DNA from: JBJHBP01 sp050485685
GTDB lineage: Bacteria; Pseudomonadota; Gammaproteobacteria; Steroidobacterales; Rariloculaceae
Reading direction: 5' to 3'
Assembly (NCBI GenBank): GCA_050485685.1
Contig: JBJHBW010000016.1
Location: forward strand, 1-64,000
DNA length: 64,000 nucleotides
Shown here: positions 35,370 to 45,096 of the stretch, piece after piece
Layout of the letters: each line of letters begins with the position of its first letter
Numbering within the stretch: the stretch's first letter is position 1
Notes under the pieces: model-generated
What the model was told of the DNA's origin: nothing
Databases searched by the model: none
What the model saw: only the letters and a program-made list of their open reading frames with translations
Position numbers and translations under genes: made by a program

Positions 35370-36500
35370 TCAGTCGTGCTGTGAATCACGCTTTGGCGTT
35401 TTGCCGATCTGATCCACAGGGATCGCAACACCTGGCACCTTGCCGCCATGCACGATCGGCAATTCGGGCGCCATATCGCCATCGACCTTGGGCCCGAACA
35501 TCATCACGGTCAGCGCCTTCAGCGGATTGGACAACGTGTGCTCCACCGCCGTGCCTTCATAGCCGCAATGGGCCATGCAGTTGTCGCACTTGGGGTTACG
35601 GCCGGTGCCATAGTTTTCCCAGTTGGTGGTCTCCATCAGCTCCTTGTAGGTCTTCGCATAGCCTTCGTCGACCAGCAGGTAGCACGGCTTCTGCCATCCG
35701 AAGATGTTGTAGGTGGGATTCGACCACGGCGTGCACTGATAGCTCTGATTGCCAGCGAGGAAGTCCAGGAACATGCTGGACTGGTTGAAGTGCCAGCGAC
35801 TGCGGCGCTGCTTGCCGACACGGAAAATATCCCGGAACAGCTGCTTGGACTGCTTGCGGCCGAGAAACACGTCCTGGCGCGGGGCATGGTCGTAGCTGTA
35901 GCCCGGAGACACGGTGACGCCTTCGATGCCCAGTGTCATCGCGTAATCGAAGAAGTCGGCGACTTCCTCGGCGTCCTCACCGTTGAACAGCGTGCAGTTC
36001 GCGGTTACGCGAAAGCCCTTGGAACGTGCCAGCTTGATCGCAGCGATCGCCTTGTCGAACGTACCCTCACGACAGACCGCCTCGTCATGGCGCTCACGGT
36101 TGCCATCGAGGTGGATGGAGAACGTGAGGTAGGGCGAGGGCTTGTAGTCGTCGATACGCTGCTCCAGCAGCAGTGCATTGGTGCACAGGTAGACGAATTT
36201 CTTGCGCTTGATGATGCCCTCGACGATCTGAGGCATCTCCTTGTGGATCAGCGGCTCACCACCGGGGATGGACACAACCGGCGCGCCGCACTCGTCCACG
36301 GCGCGCAGTGCGTCCTCGACGCTGACACGCTTTTGCAGAATCTCCTTGGGATAATCGATCTTGCCGCACCCGGCGCAGGCAAGATTGCACTGAAACAGCG
36401 GCTCCAGCATGAGCACCAGCGGATAGCGCTTGTTGCCCTTGAGCTTCTGCTCAAGCACGTAGCGGGCTATGCGGTAGCTCTGAATCAGCGGAATTCCCAT
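35370..36500 (-). CDS. hpnH: Radical SAM adenosylhopane synthase HpnH
   Basis: A 376-residue radical SAM protein. ATG 36500 has AGGAGC 7 bases upstream and gives the normal family N-terminus. The cluster motif CNLACAGC uses Cys38, Cys42 and Cys45; PGGEPLIH is the SAM-binding GGE motif; later cysteines appear in KCDNCMAHCGYEG. HpnH adds a 5'-deoxyadenosyl radical to diploptene to give adenosylhopane, the first step of extended hopanoids. It sits downstream of the mevalonate genes and upstream of hpnB. Confidence 0.95.
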   Translation of the reverse strand: MGIPLIQSYRIARYVLEQKLKGNKRYPLVLMLEPLFQCNLACAGCGKIDYPKEILQKRVSVEDALRAVDECGAPVVSIPGGEPLIHKEMPQIVEGIIKRKKFVYLCTNALLLEQRIDDYKPSPYLTFSIHLDGNRERHDEAVCREGTFDKAIAAIKLARSKGFRVTANCTLFNGEDAEEVADFFDYAMTLGIEGVTVSPGYSYDHAPRQDVFLGRKQSKQLFRDIFRVGKQRRSRWHFNQSSMFLDFLAGNQSYQCTPWSNPTYNIFGWQKPCYLLVDEGYAKTYKELMETTNWENYGTGRNPKCDNCMAHCGYEGTAVEHTLSNPLKALTVMMFGPKVDGDMAPELPIVHGGKVPGVAIPVDQIGKTPKRDSQHD

Positions 36501-36554
36501 CGTTTGGCTCCTGAACCGTAGTTCGATCATATTGGCCGGTGCTGACCAGCCATT

Positions 36555-37130
36555 CTAGCCGTCCTGAGACACAGTCTCCAGAATCGTCGGCATGAAGTTG
36601 TTGCGCAAGTGCGTCCATTCCATCTTGAACCAGGGCGTGAAACGCTCCGGATACTGCCGCAGCTCTTCCTCCAGAGCGTCCAAGCCGACAAAACGCCAGT
36701 CGGCGATCTCGCTGACATTCACGTCCATGGGGCCGTCATAGCGACCGTAGTACACCCAGCAATACTCGTGCTCAGCGCCCACCGCGCCGTACTGGGCGTG
36801 ATACTTGAACTTGTAGAGGAAAGTCAGCGGACAGACGAAGCCCAGTTCCTGCTCCAGCCGCCGCAGCACCGCCTCATCCATGGTTTCACCGCGACGAGGG
36901 TGTGAGCAGCAGGTGTTGGACCAGTAATTCGGCCACAGCGGCTTGCCGGGAGCGCGTTGCTGCAGCAGCAGCTCATTCGCGCTGTTGAAAATGAATATCG
37001 AGAAGGCGCGGTGCAGAATGCCGTTACCGACGTGGCACTCACTCTTGGACTTGGCGCCAATCTCCCTGTCCAGCTCATCAACGAGAATCAGTTCCTCGCT
37101 GGCGCTGGACACCACTTCCTCACGAGCCAT
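36555..37130 (-). CDS. idi: Isopentenyl-diphosphate isomerase type I
   Basis: A 191-residue Nudix-fold metalloenzyme that interconverts IPP and DMAPP. Catalytic Cys75 lies in SNTCCSHP and Glu122 in EHEYCWVY, with the Nudix-like RRLEQELGF at 91-99. An isomerase is essential in mevalonate users because that pathway yields only IPP. It overlaps the end of the reductase/kinase fusion gene by 11 bases. Type I enzymes are less usual than type II in bacterial mevalonate clusters. Confidence 0.94.
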   Translation of the reverse strand: MAREEVVSSASEELILVDELDREIGAKSKSECHVGNGILHRAFSIFIFNSANELLLQQRAPGKPLWPNYWSNTCCSHPRRGETMDEAVLRRLEQELGFVCPLTFLYKFKYHAQYGAVGAEHEYCWVYYGRYDGPMDVNVSEIADWRFVGLDALEEELRQYPERFTPWFKMEWTHLRNNFMPTILETVSQDG

Positions 37131-39399
37131 TCAGTGTCGCTCCCAGAGTCACGGGTATTGCCTGATAGCCGGCGCCACGAATCGCGTCCACAACCGGCGA
37201 TGTATCGCTCTCGCACACGGCGATGATGGAGCCGCCGCCACCGCCGCCGGTGAGCTTCGCACCCAGAGCACCGGCATCGCGGGCTATCGCGACCAGCTGC
37301 TCGAGCTCAGGCGTGGAAACCTGCAGTGCATTCAGCATGCCATGGCAGACATTCATCAGTTCACCCAGCGTGACCAGATCCCCGTCCTGTACAGCACTGA
37401 CACCGCGCAGCACCAATGCGTCTATCTGATCGAAAATGCGTTCGTAAAGTTTCTGGTCCTGCTTCCATGCCTCACGCACGCGCCCCACGGTCTTGGCAGT
37501 CAGACCCTCGTAACCGGTCATGCCGATGACGGCAGGAATCGGCTTGCCGATATTCAGCGGCTCCATCAGCGGCGGATCGCCGGGCCGGTAGACAAGTGCT
37601 TTGCCGTAGCAGGCCAGCGTGTTGTCCAGGCCGCTGGGGCTGCCATGCGCAATCTTCTCCGACTCGAACGCGAGCTGATTGACCTCTTCATCCGAAAGGC
37701 CCAGACGAAAATGCTTGTCCAGTGCCCGCACGATGGCCACTGCCATCGCCGCTGAACCGCCCAGTCCCATGCTGCGCGGAATCTCGGGAAACACTTCTAT
37801 GCGCATGCCGCGACCACTCAGGCCCAGCTTGTCCAGCATGACGCCGGCCGGCCGCTCGAACGAGCGCCTGTCCGCCGGATTGCGGGCGAGCTGGTATTCC
37901 ACCCCCCAGCGGGGAATTAGCAGATGAATGCCTTCGTCGCAATCCTCCACCAGCGCCCTGATCGCCAGCGGCACCGGCGCGGCAATGGCATGACGACCGT
38001 AAACCACCGCGTGCTCGCCAAGCAACACGACCTTGCCCCAGCCCACGCCCATCTGCGCCTCTTCAGTACGCCTGCGCCGGCTGGACGCCACGGTTTCACG
38101 CTGCTGTTCGTCTTTTATTTCGGCAATGATTTCCTGCGCCTTCCAGACCTTGATCACGCCACTCTGCACCACGCGGTCCAGAACCTCATCGAACATCTCA
38201 CGGGATGCACCTGCCGCGGTGACGACACTGCGCGCATGCAGCGTCATATGCCCTTTCTGGATACCTTCGGTGGCCAGCGCGCGGATCGCAGCAAAGTTCT
38301 GTGCAAGCCCCACTGCCCCCATCAGCTCGGCCAGTTCGCGCGCCGACTGCACGCCGAGCAGGCGCAGATTCAGCGCCACGGTGGGATTGGACTCCAGCGG
38401 CGCGCCGACAATGCCCACCTTGATGGGCACTTCGATGCTGCCGCAGAGATTGCCTTCGTCGTCGGCGGTCCAGGTTGTGAGTGACGTATAGCGGCCGCTG
38501 CGTGCAGCGAACGCGTGGGCACCCGCCTCGATAGCGCGCCAGTCGTTTCCGGTCGCGATCGCCACCGGATCGATACCGTTCATGATGCCCTTGTTGTGCG
38601 TGGCAGCCCGGTACGGATCGACGACTGCAAACTCCGCTGCGACGATGATCGCATCGCGTGCCTGCTCGCCGGTATAACCGCGGCCGGCCAACTGTGCCAC
38701 CGGAATCCGGCAGCTGGCACGCACCACGGACCGGTCCGTGAGGTTCGAAAGAATGCGCAGAAACACCTCGCCACCGCTGATGGACTCGATCAGCGGCGCC
38801 ACGCCCTCGCACATGCCGTTGACCAGATTCGCGCCCATTGCATCGCGGGTATCGACCAGCAGGTGCACGACCAGCATGGGCTTGCCGCTGGACGGCAACG
38901 GGTGCACGAACAGTTCGATGTCGCGGGCACCGCCACCGCGCGCCACCATGTTCGGGTGGAAACTGTTGGCGAGGTTGATGATCTCCTGTCGGCGCTTGCG
39001 TATGGCCTGTTTGGCCTGTTCGATATTCCTGAGGTTAACGATCTGGATCTGGCCGATCAGGATGGGATCCGTGGACTCGGCCTTGAAGCCGCCACAGGCA
39101 CGCACCAGCTTGCAGGCGGAGCTGACTGCGGCAACCACGGATGGCTCCTCGACGACCATGGGCACCAGATATTGTCTGCCGTTGACCAGCATGTTCATGC
39201 CCAGCCCCAGCGGCATGCCCATGACGCCAACGACGTTTTCGATCATCTTGTCGGCCGCCGCCAGATCCAGCGTGTGGCGGCCACTGGCCAGCGCCCGGAA
39301 GTCAGCCTGGTTCATCAACCCGCGTTCATGCACGGCACGCAGCCGCTCATCCACGCTGAGCTTGTAGAACTGTGGAATCCTGGTTCGGTCCGTACTCAC
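37120..39399 (-). CDS. HMG-CoA reductase (class II) fused to mevalonate kinase
   Basis: One uninterrupted 759-residue reading frame encodes two enzymes in sequence. Residues 1-430 are a class II HMG-CoA reductase: EEPSV (Glu84/85), the NAD-domain stretch LLVDTRDAMGANLVN, Lys270 in HNKGIMNGID, Asp286 in GNDWRA and His384 in KGHMTLHAR. Residues about 431-450 are a charged linker (SSRRRRTEEAQ). Residues 450-759 are a GHMP mevalonate kinase: KVVLLGEHAVVYG, PRSMGLGGSAA (541-551), Asp592 in SPSGLDN and KLTGGGGGG. It would convert HMG-CoA to phosphomevalonate in one chain. The GTG start overlaps the upstream kinase gene by 4 bases. An internal ATG at residue 450 could also initiate free kinase. Confidence 0.95.
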   Translation of the reverse strand: MSTDRTRIPQFYKLSVDERLRAVHERGLMNQADFRALASGRHTLDLAAADKMIENVVGVMGMPLGLGMNMLVNGRQYLVPMVVEEPSVVAAVSSACKLVRACGGFKAESTDPILIGQIQIVNLRNIEQAKQAIRKRRQEIINLANSFHPNMVARGGGARDIELFVHPLPSSGKPMLVVHLLVDTRDAMGANLVNGMCEGVAPLIESISGGEVFLRILSNLTDRSVVRASCRIPVAQLAGRGYTGEQARDAIIVAAEFAVVDPYRAATHNKGIMNGIDPVAIATGNDWRAIEAGAHAFAARSGRYTSLTTWTADDEGNLCGSIEVPIKVGIVGAPLESNPTVALNLRLLGVQSARELAELMGAVGLAQNFAAIRALATEGIQKGHMTLHARSVVTAAGASREMFDEVLDRVVQSGVIKVWKAQEIIAEIKDEQQRETVASSRRRRTEEAQMGVGWGKVVLLGEHAVVYGRHAIAAPVPLAIRALVEDCDEGIHLLIPRWGVEYQLARNPADRRSFERPAGVMLDKLGLSGRGMRIEVFPEIPRSMGLGGSAAMAVAIVRALDKHFRLGLSDEEVNQLAFESEKIAHGSPSGLDNTLACYGKALVYRPGDPPLMEPLNIGKPIPAVIGMTGYEGLTAKTVGRVREAWKQDQKLYERIFDQIDALVLRGVSAVQDGDLVTLGELMNVCHGMLNALQVSTPELEQLVAIARDAGALGAKLTGGGGGGSIIAVCESDTSPVVDAIRGAGYQAIPVTLGATLNGS

Positions 39400-40403
39400 C
39401 CGGTTCGCTCCTCGACGATCAGACCCTGTGGATCCTGCTCGAAATCAATCACGCCGTAACCATCGGTGGTTACCGCGTCACAAAAAGCCTTAAGAGCCTG
39501 AGCGTCATCCGAGAATGCAAGTCCCAGATCGCCGCCGCCGGCGCCGCTGATCTTGTAAACCACTCCGAAACGCTGAGCCCGCGCACCTATGGCCCTGTGG
39601 TCAGCTGTCACGATGTCGGCACCGATCAGATCACCCAGCGCCGCAAGGCTAAGCCCGTACTCCCGCACGGCGCCCAGAAATCCCCTGCTGTCATCCTCCC
39701 GCGCCGCAGTGCAGCCGGCCCCCGCAATCTCTTCCCACTGCCGGTGCTGCTCCTGAGCCAGGGCCGGGTTCGCCGCCTGCCAGGACCTGAACCTGCCGAC
39801 CAGACCTGGCGTCGATGCCGAACTGCCGGCAAAAATACCCGCGAATCCTACACTGTTCGGCAGCCGGACTGAACCAACATGGGGCACACCGGCGGCATCG
39901 AGGCGGAACTCGGACAGCCCCCCGCACAGGCTCGCAGCGACATCCACGCCGCTGCCGGCGCCGCCCTGAAACCTGCGGTGCAACGCGATCATTTCTGCGA
40001 TGCCGGGCACCGCAGCGGCTGATCCGTCGCGGCGCATCCAGGCGCGGAACGCACCGGCCCAGGCGCACAGCGCCGCGGCACTGGACCCTATGCCGAGTTT
40101 GCGCCCGGCCTCAAAGAACGCGCGACTGTCCAGGAGCGCTCGAAACGGCTTCACGTGCGTATCGGCAATGACCAGATCCACCAAAGGCAGGCCGAATCGG
40201 CCGGCGGCGTCTGCGGGATGGGCCTTTTCCTCCGGCATCAGGGTGCGCAGCTCGCAGCCCGCACCATCGTTGCCGGCAATCGTCGCCACCGCACGCCGGT
40301 TGACCGCAACGACCAGCGCCGGCACGCCATCCAGAACTGCATACTCACCGAGCACCACGGCCTTGCCGGGCGCACTGGCGACTATTGTTGAGGGTCCAGC
40401 CAC
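39396..40403 (-). CDS. Phosphomevalonate kinase (GHMP family)
   Basis: A 335-residue GHMP kinase with motif 1 GKAVVLGEYAVLDG, motif 2 KLGIGSSAAALCAW and motif 3 KISGAGGGDLGLAF. Position between the decarboxylase and the reductase/kinase fusion, together with the separate mevalonate kinase, assigns it to phosphomevalonate to diphosphomevalonate. The GTG start overlaps the decarboxylase gene by 22 bases. Substrate assignment is by motif and context; GHMP kinases are easily confused. Confidence 0.86.
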   Translation of the reverse strand: MAGPSTIVASAPGKAVVLGEYAVLDGVPALVVAVNRRAVATIAGNDGAGCELRTLMPEEKAHPADAAGRFGLPLVDLVIADTHVKPFRALLDSRAFFEAGRKLGIGSSAAALCAWAGAFRAWMRRDGSAAAVPGIAEMIALHRRFQGGAGSGVDVAASLCGGLSEFRLDAAGVPHVGSVRLPNSVGFAGIFAGSSASTPGLVGRFRSWQAANPALAQEQHRQWEEIAGAGCTAAREDDSRGFLGAVREYGLSLAALGDLIGADIVTADHRAIGARAQRFGVVYKISGAGGGDLGLAFSDDAQALKAFCDAVTTDGYGVIDFEQDPQGLIVEERTG

Positions 40404-41365
40404 TCGATTCCGGGTCCCAGGTCAGACACCTTCGTGGACAGCACGCCCGGCAGTGCATTCAGGGCTGCCGTGACCTGGGCACAGGCCGACGATTCACAGA
40501 CCGCCTTAAGTTGCGGCCCGGCGTCTATGGTGAAAAACACCGGCACGCCGCTGGCGCGCAGTTCACGAACGGCGTTCAGGCCATCCACGGTCGCGGCATT
40601 CCAGTACAGCAGCGGCGGTTGCGCAGCCATGGCCGCGGCATGCATTTTCAGACAGCTGTGTTCCGAGACATCAGCCAGTTTCTCGAAATCACGCGCAGCG
40701 ATGGCTGCACGGGCGATGGCCAGATCCATCGGGCTGGTGCCAACCCAGGCCGGATAATACGGCGACGACTCGGCGGAACGGTTCATGCCACTGCCGGAAC
40801 CGACCTTCTTCTCACCCAGCGCCGTCAGTGCGATCACGACGTTCAGCGGCCAGTGGTCCTGGCCATACATCGGTTCGGCGAAACTGTCGCGCCCGTCCGC
40901 CGCACTGCCGGCATGCATTTCGACGAAACCGCCGAAAATCGACCGCGCTGCCGAGCCCGAACCCTGGCGCGCAATGATGCTGAGTTCGCGCGCATCCAGC
41001 GTCAGGCCCAGCGCCCTGGACGCCGCCGCGGCCAGCGCCGCGAATCCCGAAGCCGACGATGCCAGTCCCGCTCCGGTAGGAAAGTTGTTATGGCTGACGA
41101 CGCGAGCGCGCTCCGTCACACCGGCCATGCCACGCAGCAGGTCGAGAAACGTGCCGACGCGCGCGACCTGACCGGGGCTGACCTTGCCATCGAGTTCCAG
41201 TTCGTCTGCCAAGAGCGCGGCGTCGAAGCGCACCTCGGTTTCCGACCACAACGCATCCAGCGTGATCGATATCGATCCGACTGCCGGCGTGTTGAGCTGC
41301 CGGTTCGCCTTGCCCCAGTATTTGACCAGCGCGATATTCGCGCGGGCTCGTGCCCTAGCCTGCAT
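40382..41365 (-). CDS. mvaD: Diphosphomevalonate decarboxylase
   Basis: A 327-residue GHMP-fold decarboxylase. ATG 41365 gives the family N-terminus ANIALVKYWGKAN; an earlier in-frame start is rejected as it lies deep in hpnA. The nucleotide loop is FPTGAGLASSASGFAALA, and catalytic aspartate and arginine lie in GSGSAARSIFGGF and FTIDAGPQLK. It yields IPP from diphosphomevalonate. It overlaps hpnA by 11 bases and the phosphomevalonate kinase gene by 22, binding hopanoid and mevalonate genes into one transcript. Confidence 0.93.
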   Translation of the reverse strand: MQARARARANIALVKYWGKANRQLNTPAVGSISITLDALWSETEVRFDAALLADELELDGKVSPGQVARVGTFLDLLRGMAGVTERARVVSHNNFPTGAGLASSASGFAALAAAASRALGLTLDARELSIIARQGSGSAARSIFGGFVEMHAGSAADGRDSFAEPMYGQDHWPLNVVIALTALGEKKVGSGSGMNRSAESSPYYPAWVGTSPMDLAIARAAIAARDFEKLADVSEHSCLKMHAAAMAAQPPLLYWNAATVDGLNAVRELRASGVPVFFTIDAGPQLKAVCESSACAQVTAALNALPGVLSTKVSDLGPGIEWLDPQQ

Positions 41366-42359
41366 TCGGTATATATCCGTTGTTCCTGAACCATGTGATC
41401 GCGTCAGCGATCGCTTCCTGCGGCGGTCGCCATCGATAACCAAGCTGCTGCTCGGCCCTGCGGCTGGAAAAATACATGAGTTTGGCGGCCATACGCAGGC
41501 CGTCCCGCGTGACCTGCGGCTCCCTGCCCGTGAGTCCGGCGATCATCTCGGACACGAAGGCGACCGGATAGATGGGCCAGCGCGGCAGGCGCACCGCGGG
41601 TGGCCTGCGGCCCACCAGGCCGGCCACCGTGGTCAGAATGTCCTTCAGACTGTAGTCGCGTCCGCCGAGGATATAACGCTCGTCCGGCACGCCCCTTTCC
41701 ATGGCGAGCAGGTGACCGGCAGCCACGTCGTCCACATGCACCAGGTTAAGGCCCGTGTCGACATAAGCCGGCATGCGTCCGCAGGCTGCATCGACGATGA
41801 TGCGCCCGGTGGGGGTAGGCTTGATGTCGCCGGGACCGATGGGCGTGGAAGGATTCACAGTCACCAGCGGGAATCCGGTTTCCCGGGCCCGCTGGCGAAC
41901 CGCGCGCTCGGCGAGGAACTTGGAGCGCTTGTAGTGACCGATCATGTCCTCCAGTGCGACAGTTGTGTCCTCGTCGGCCGGCGTGCCGTCGGCATTGATC
42001 CCCAGCACTGCCACACTGGATGTGTAGACCATGCGCTCAAGGCCTGCTGCCGCGGCTGCCTCCAGCACATTCACGGATCCGTCCACGTTGGCACGGTACA
42101 TGGGCCGGGGATCGCGCACCCAGAGACGGTAGTCGGCCGCCACATGAAACACCCGCTGGCAGCCATCCAGCGCCCGCGCCAGCGAATTGCGATCGGTGAT
42201 GTCCGCATGCACGACCTCGGACGCAAGACCCTGAAGATTGCGCAGATCGCTGCTGCCACCGCGCACCAGCGCGCGTACCTCGTGGCCGGCCGCAAGCAGT
42301 GCGCGCACGACGGCGGCGCCGACAAAGCCGTTCGCGCCAGTCACTGCCGAGCGGCTCAT
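41355..42359 (-). CDS. hpnA: NAD-dependent epimerase/dehydratase HpnA
   Basis: A 334-residue extended short-chain dehydrogenase. The nucleotide motif TGANGFVG is at residues 7-14, VFHVAADYRLW and PMYRANVDGS follow, and the catalytic YxxxK is in GHYKRSKFLAE. This is the HpnA family of hopanoid clusters, thought to act on hopanoid side-chain sugars; the true substrate is undetermined. GGAAGG precedes the ATG. A 58-base gap separates it from hpnN upstream. Confidence 0.88.
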   Translation of the reverse strand: MSRSAVTGANGFVGAAVVRALLAAGHEVRALVRGGSSDLRNLQGLASEVVHADITDRNSLARALDGCQRVFHVAADYRLWVRDPRPMYRANVDGSVNVLEAAAAAGLERMVYTSSVAVLGINADGTPADEDTTVALEDMIGHYKRSKFLAERAVRQRARETGFPLVTVNPSTPIGPGDIKPTPTGRIIVDAACGRMPAYVDTGLNLVHVDDVAAGHLLAMERGVPDERYILGGRDYSLKDILTTVAGLVGRRPPAVRLPRWPIYPVAFVSEMIAGLTGREPQVTRDGLRMAAKLMYFSSRRAEQQLGYRWRPPQEAIADAITWFRNNGYIPNAG

Positions 42360-42417
42360 GATGCGCAGCCTTCCCCGGACGTGTCGTGGCGATTCATGTT
42401 CATGCGTTCAATCCCTT

Positions 42418-45078
42418 TCATGCAGCCGAGGGCTGCAACGCGCTCGTGCTGCCGTTTCCGTTTCCGTTTCCGTTTCCGTCGCGCAGCCTGAGCAGCGCCG
42501 GCAACAGCACCAGCGTCGCCAGCATGGACACGACCAGGCCGATGGTCAGCAGTTTACCCATGCTGGCCATGCCCACATGGGTCGCGAAAGCGAGATTACC
42601 GAAGCTGGCGATCGTGGTCAGACCGGAGGCGTACACGGCGCGCGCCGTGCTTGTGGCATGCAGTAACCCGTCTCGCGGCGGCGCGGCGCGCATACGATGA
42701 ACGATGTGTATGCTGCTGTCGACTCCTACACCCATCAGCAACGGCAAGGCGATCACATTCGCAAAATTAAACGGAATATCGAGCAGGACCGTCAGGCCGG
42801 CCGTCACTGTCGCGGCAAAGACAATGGGCACCAGGACCAGCAGTGCGTCTTTCAGATCACGCAGGAAGACCAGCAGCAGCACGAACACCATGATCAGCGC
42901 GTAAAGAAATGCGAGCTGGAATGAACGCACTACCGTGGATGAGGCTTCAAGATGAATGACCGGCGTGCCGGTTGCCGAAGGCACGATCTCCCGCACCGCA
43001 GCAACGAACTCGCGCGCCACCGCATCATCGAGCATATTGCCGGCCGCCACGATCTCTATCAGTTCCCGCCCGCCGGCCGTGAACCAGCGATCCGTCAGCG
43101 TCGCAGGTAACTCACCGACATCAAAAGGCCGGGCCGCAAGGCCCGCTTCCAGCCGCTCCAGCTGGCCCGGCAGATTCAGCAGCAGATCGTGCTCCAGCGC
43201 ATCCAGCACACGCGCAGCATCGGCGTCTGCCATGCCATCCACCGCCGGCAGCAGGGTATCGAGGTCATCCCTCAGTCGGCGCAGTGCGGGATCGTCCGGA
43301 CGTGCCAGGACCGCCGCGCGCAGTGCGCGCAGAGACGCGAGAAACGCATCGGGATCCGGCGGCAGGCGCTGCAGGCTGGAAAAGTCCCTACCCATCAGCA
43401 GGCCAAGATCCTCCAGCACCCAGACTTTCTCCTCCTGGTCCGCCGGGACCAGCGAGGCAGCGGTACGCACTTCACGAACCACGGACAGTTGCAGCAGGCT
43501 CTGCTCCCAGGCGAGCGCCGTGTCGTGATCCGGCGCGATCGCGATCAGTTGCAGCATGGCCGCTTCATTGCCGTCGGCCAGTTCATCCAGCGTGCGCACC
43601 GATTCGGTGTTCGGGTCGCGCAGGTGCACAGGATTGCTGTCGAAGCTGACCCAGGGCAGCAGGAGCAGGCTGACCACGAACACCAATGCCGCCACCGTAA
43701 AAATGCCGCGCGGATGCCCGCTGACCGGCCTGCCCAGCCGGGCGCCGAACCAGCGAGTCGGTTCCGTGTGACGCGCCAGCGGCAACAGCACTGCGCACAG
43801 CGCAGGCAACAGGGTGAGGCTGGCAAACAGACTGATGAACATGCCCGTGCCGGAAATAAGACCGAGTTCCGATACACCCTGAAACGGGGTCGGGATAAAG
43901 GCATAGAATCCCGCAGCGGTCGTGATGGCGCAGATCACCAGCGACGATCCGACGCTGCGCGCCGTCTCGACCAGGGCCTCGTCCAGCGCAACGTTCTGAC
44001 TCAGCAGTTCCCGGGTGCGCAGGCACATATGAATGATGAAATCGATGCCAAGGCCGATGTAGAGCACCGCGAAGGCCACCGACAGCAGGTTCAGGTGGCC
44101 CACCGCGAACGCGGCGAAGGCTGCGGTGCCCAGCAGTCCCGCGACCAGCGTGGTCACGGCGATCGCGACCATCAACAGCGAACGCAAGGCCCACAGCAGC
44201 ACTGCGGCCACCATGACAAGCGCCAGCAACCCTGCAATGCCGGCACTGTGACTGACGCTGGTGAGTTCCTCATGCTCCAGCGCCACGGAGCCGGTGAGGC
44301 GTATTGACAGCAGACCGGGCTCGTCTGCCGTCACCGCATCCGCTGCCTGGCGAATCGCTTCGATCGCACCGGCGGCGGGACTGACACGCGTGAAATCCTG
44401 TACCGGCTGCAGCAGCAACAGACTGCGGCCGCCTCCTGACACCTCCGCGCCACCGTCGCCCAGTACCCGCTGCCAGGACACAGGCTCACGATCGCCCCGA
44501 GCCGCAGCCCTGATCGTCGCACCGAATTCGGCATACAGGGCGTCCGCCAGTTCCAGTTCAGCGTCTTCCTGCGTCACGGCCTCGGTCAGCGTCTGAACCA
44601 GGCCGGCACCATCGAATCGCTGCTGCAACCGGCCCAGCAACGGCTGGGCGATGGCAAGTCTGTCAGCGAGATTCTCCAGTTCGTCCACGCCCAGATACAG
44701 CAGTCCATATCGTTCGAAGAACTCGCCGTGCCCGGCAAGAAACACGCTATGAAAGCGATCCGGTTGCGCGTCCAGACGATCCGCCAGCGCGGCTGCGACA
44801 CGCTCCGCCTGTTCGGGTGTGGCGGCATCCACCACCACGATCAGGTTGCGGTCGCGTACCGGAAAGGATTCGCGAAAATCCGTCACATGCTGACGCCAGG
44901 GCAGTGACGCGGAAATCATGTTCGCGGTGTCGGTGTTGATACCGAGATTGCGCGCCGCATAGGTCATACACAGCGCGGCAGCGACCAATGTCGCAATGAC
45001 CGTAAACCAGCGGAACCGCAACACCAGCGCAACCCAGCGCGCAATCGCATCCGCGATCCAGCTGTTGACTGGCACCAT
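42418..45078 (-). CDS. hpnN: Hopanoid RND transporter HpnN
   Basis: An 886-residue RND/MMPL-type transporter. One membrane helix near residues 20-40, a large periplasmic domain, five helices around 265-460, a second periplasmic domain and five helices at the C-terminus form the HpnN duplex layout. It moves hopanoids from the inner to the outer membrane. The last about 20 residues contain an Asn-Gly repeat encoded by four perfect copies of a hexamer, beyond the final helix. It follows hpnG with an 18-base gap. Confidence 0.9.
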   Translation of the reverse strand: MVPVNSWIADAIARWVALVLRFRWFTVIATLVAAALCMTYAARNLGINTDTANMISASLPWRQHVTDFRESFPVRDRNLIVVVDAATPEQAERVAAALADRLDAQPDRFHSVFLAGHGEFFERYGLLYLGVDELENLADRLAIAQPLLGRLQQRFDGAGLVQTLTEAVTQEDAELELADALYAEFGATIRAAARGDREPVSWQRVLGDGGAEVSGGGRSLLLLQPVQDFTRVSPAAGAIEAIRQAADAVTADEPGLLSIRLTGSVALEHEELTSVSHSAGIAGLLALVMVAAVLLWALRSLLMVAIAVTTLVAGLLGTAAFAAFAVGHLNLLSVAFAVLYIGLGIDFIIHMCLRTRELLSQNVALDEALVETARSVGSSLVICAITTAAGFYAFIPTPFQGVSELGLISGTGMFISLFASLTLLPALCAVLLPLARHTEPTRWFGARLGRPVSGHPRGIFTVAALVFVVSLLLLPWVSFDSNPVHLRDPNTESVRTLDELADGNEAAMLQLIAIAPDHDTALAWEQSLLQLSVVREVRTAASLVPADQEEKVWVLEDLGLLMGRDFSSLQRLPPDPDAFLASLRALRAAVLARPDDPALRRLRDDLDTLLPAVDGMADADAARVLDALEHDLLLNLPGQLERLEAGLAARPFDVGELPATLTDRWFTAGGRELIEIVAAGNMLDDAVAREFVAAVREIVPSATGTPVIHLEASSTVVRSFQLAFLYALIMVFVLLLVFLRDLKDALLVLVPIVFAATVTAGLTVLLDIPFNFANVIALPLLMGVGVDSSIHIVHRMRAAPPRDGLLHATSTARAVYASGLTTIASFGNLAFATHVGMASMGKLLTIGLVVSMLATLVLLPALLRLRDGNGNGNGNGSTSALQPSAA
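42454..42477. repeat. Hexanucleotide microsatellite (GTTTCC)x4
   Basis: Four perfect copies of GTTTCC, read as GGAAAC on the coding strand, encode an Asn-Gly tract in the cytoplasmic tail of HpnN. Copy-number changes would keep the frame and only lengthen or shorten the tail. Confidence 0.85.
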
Positions 45079-45096
45079 TGCCGAATCCGTCCCGCT

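Noticed and set aside
38515..39459. Plus-strand frames antisense to the reductase/kinase fusion
   Set aside because: His- and Arg-rich composition typical of GC-rich shadows; the minus-strand frame is unmistakable.
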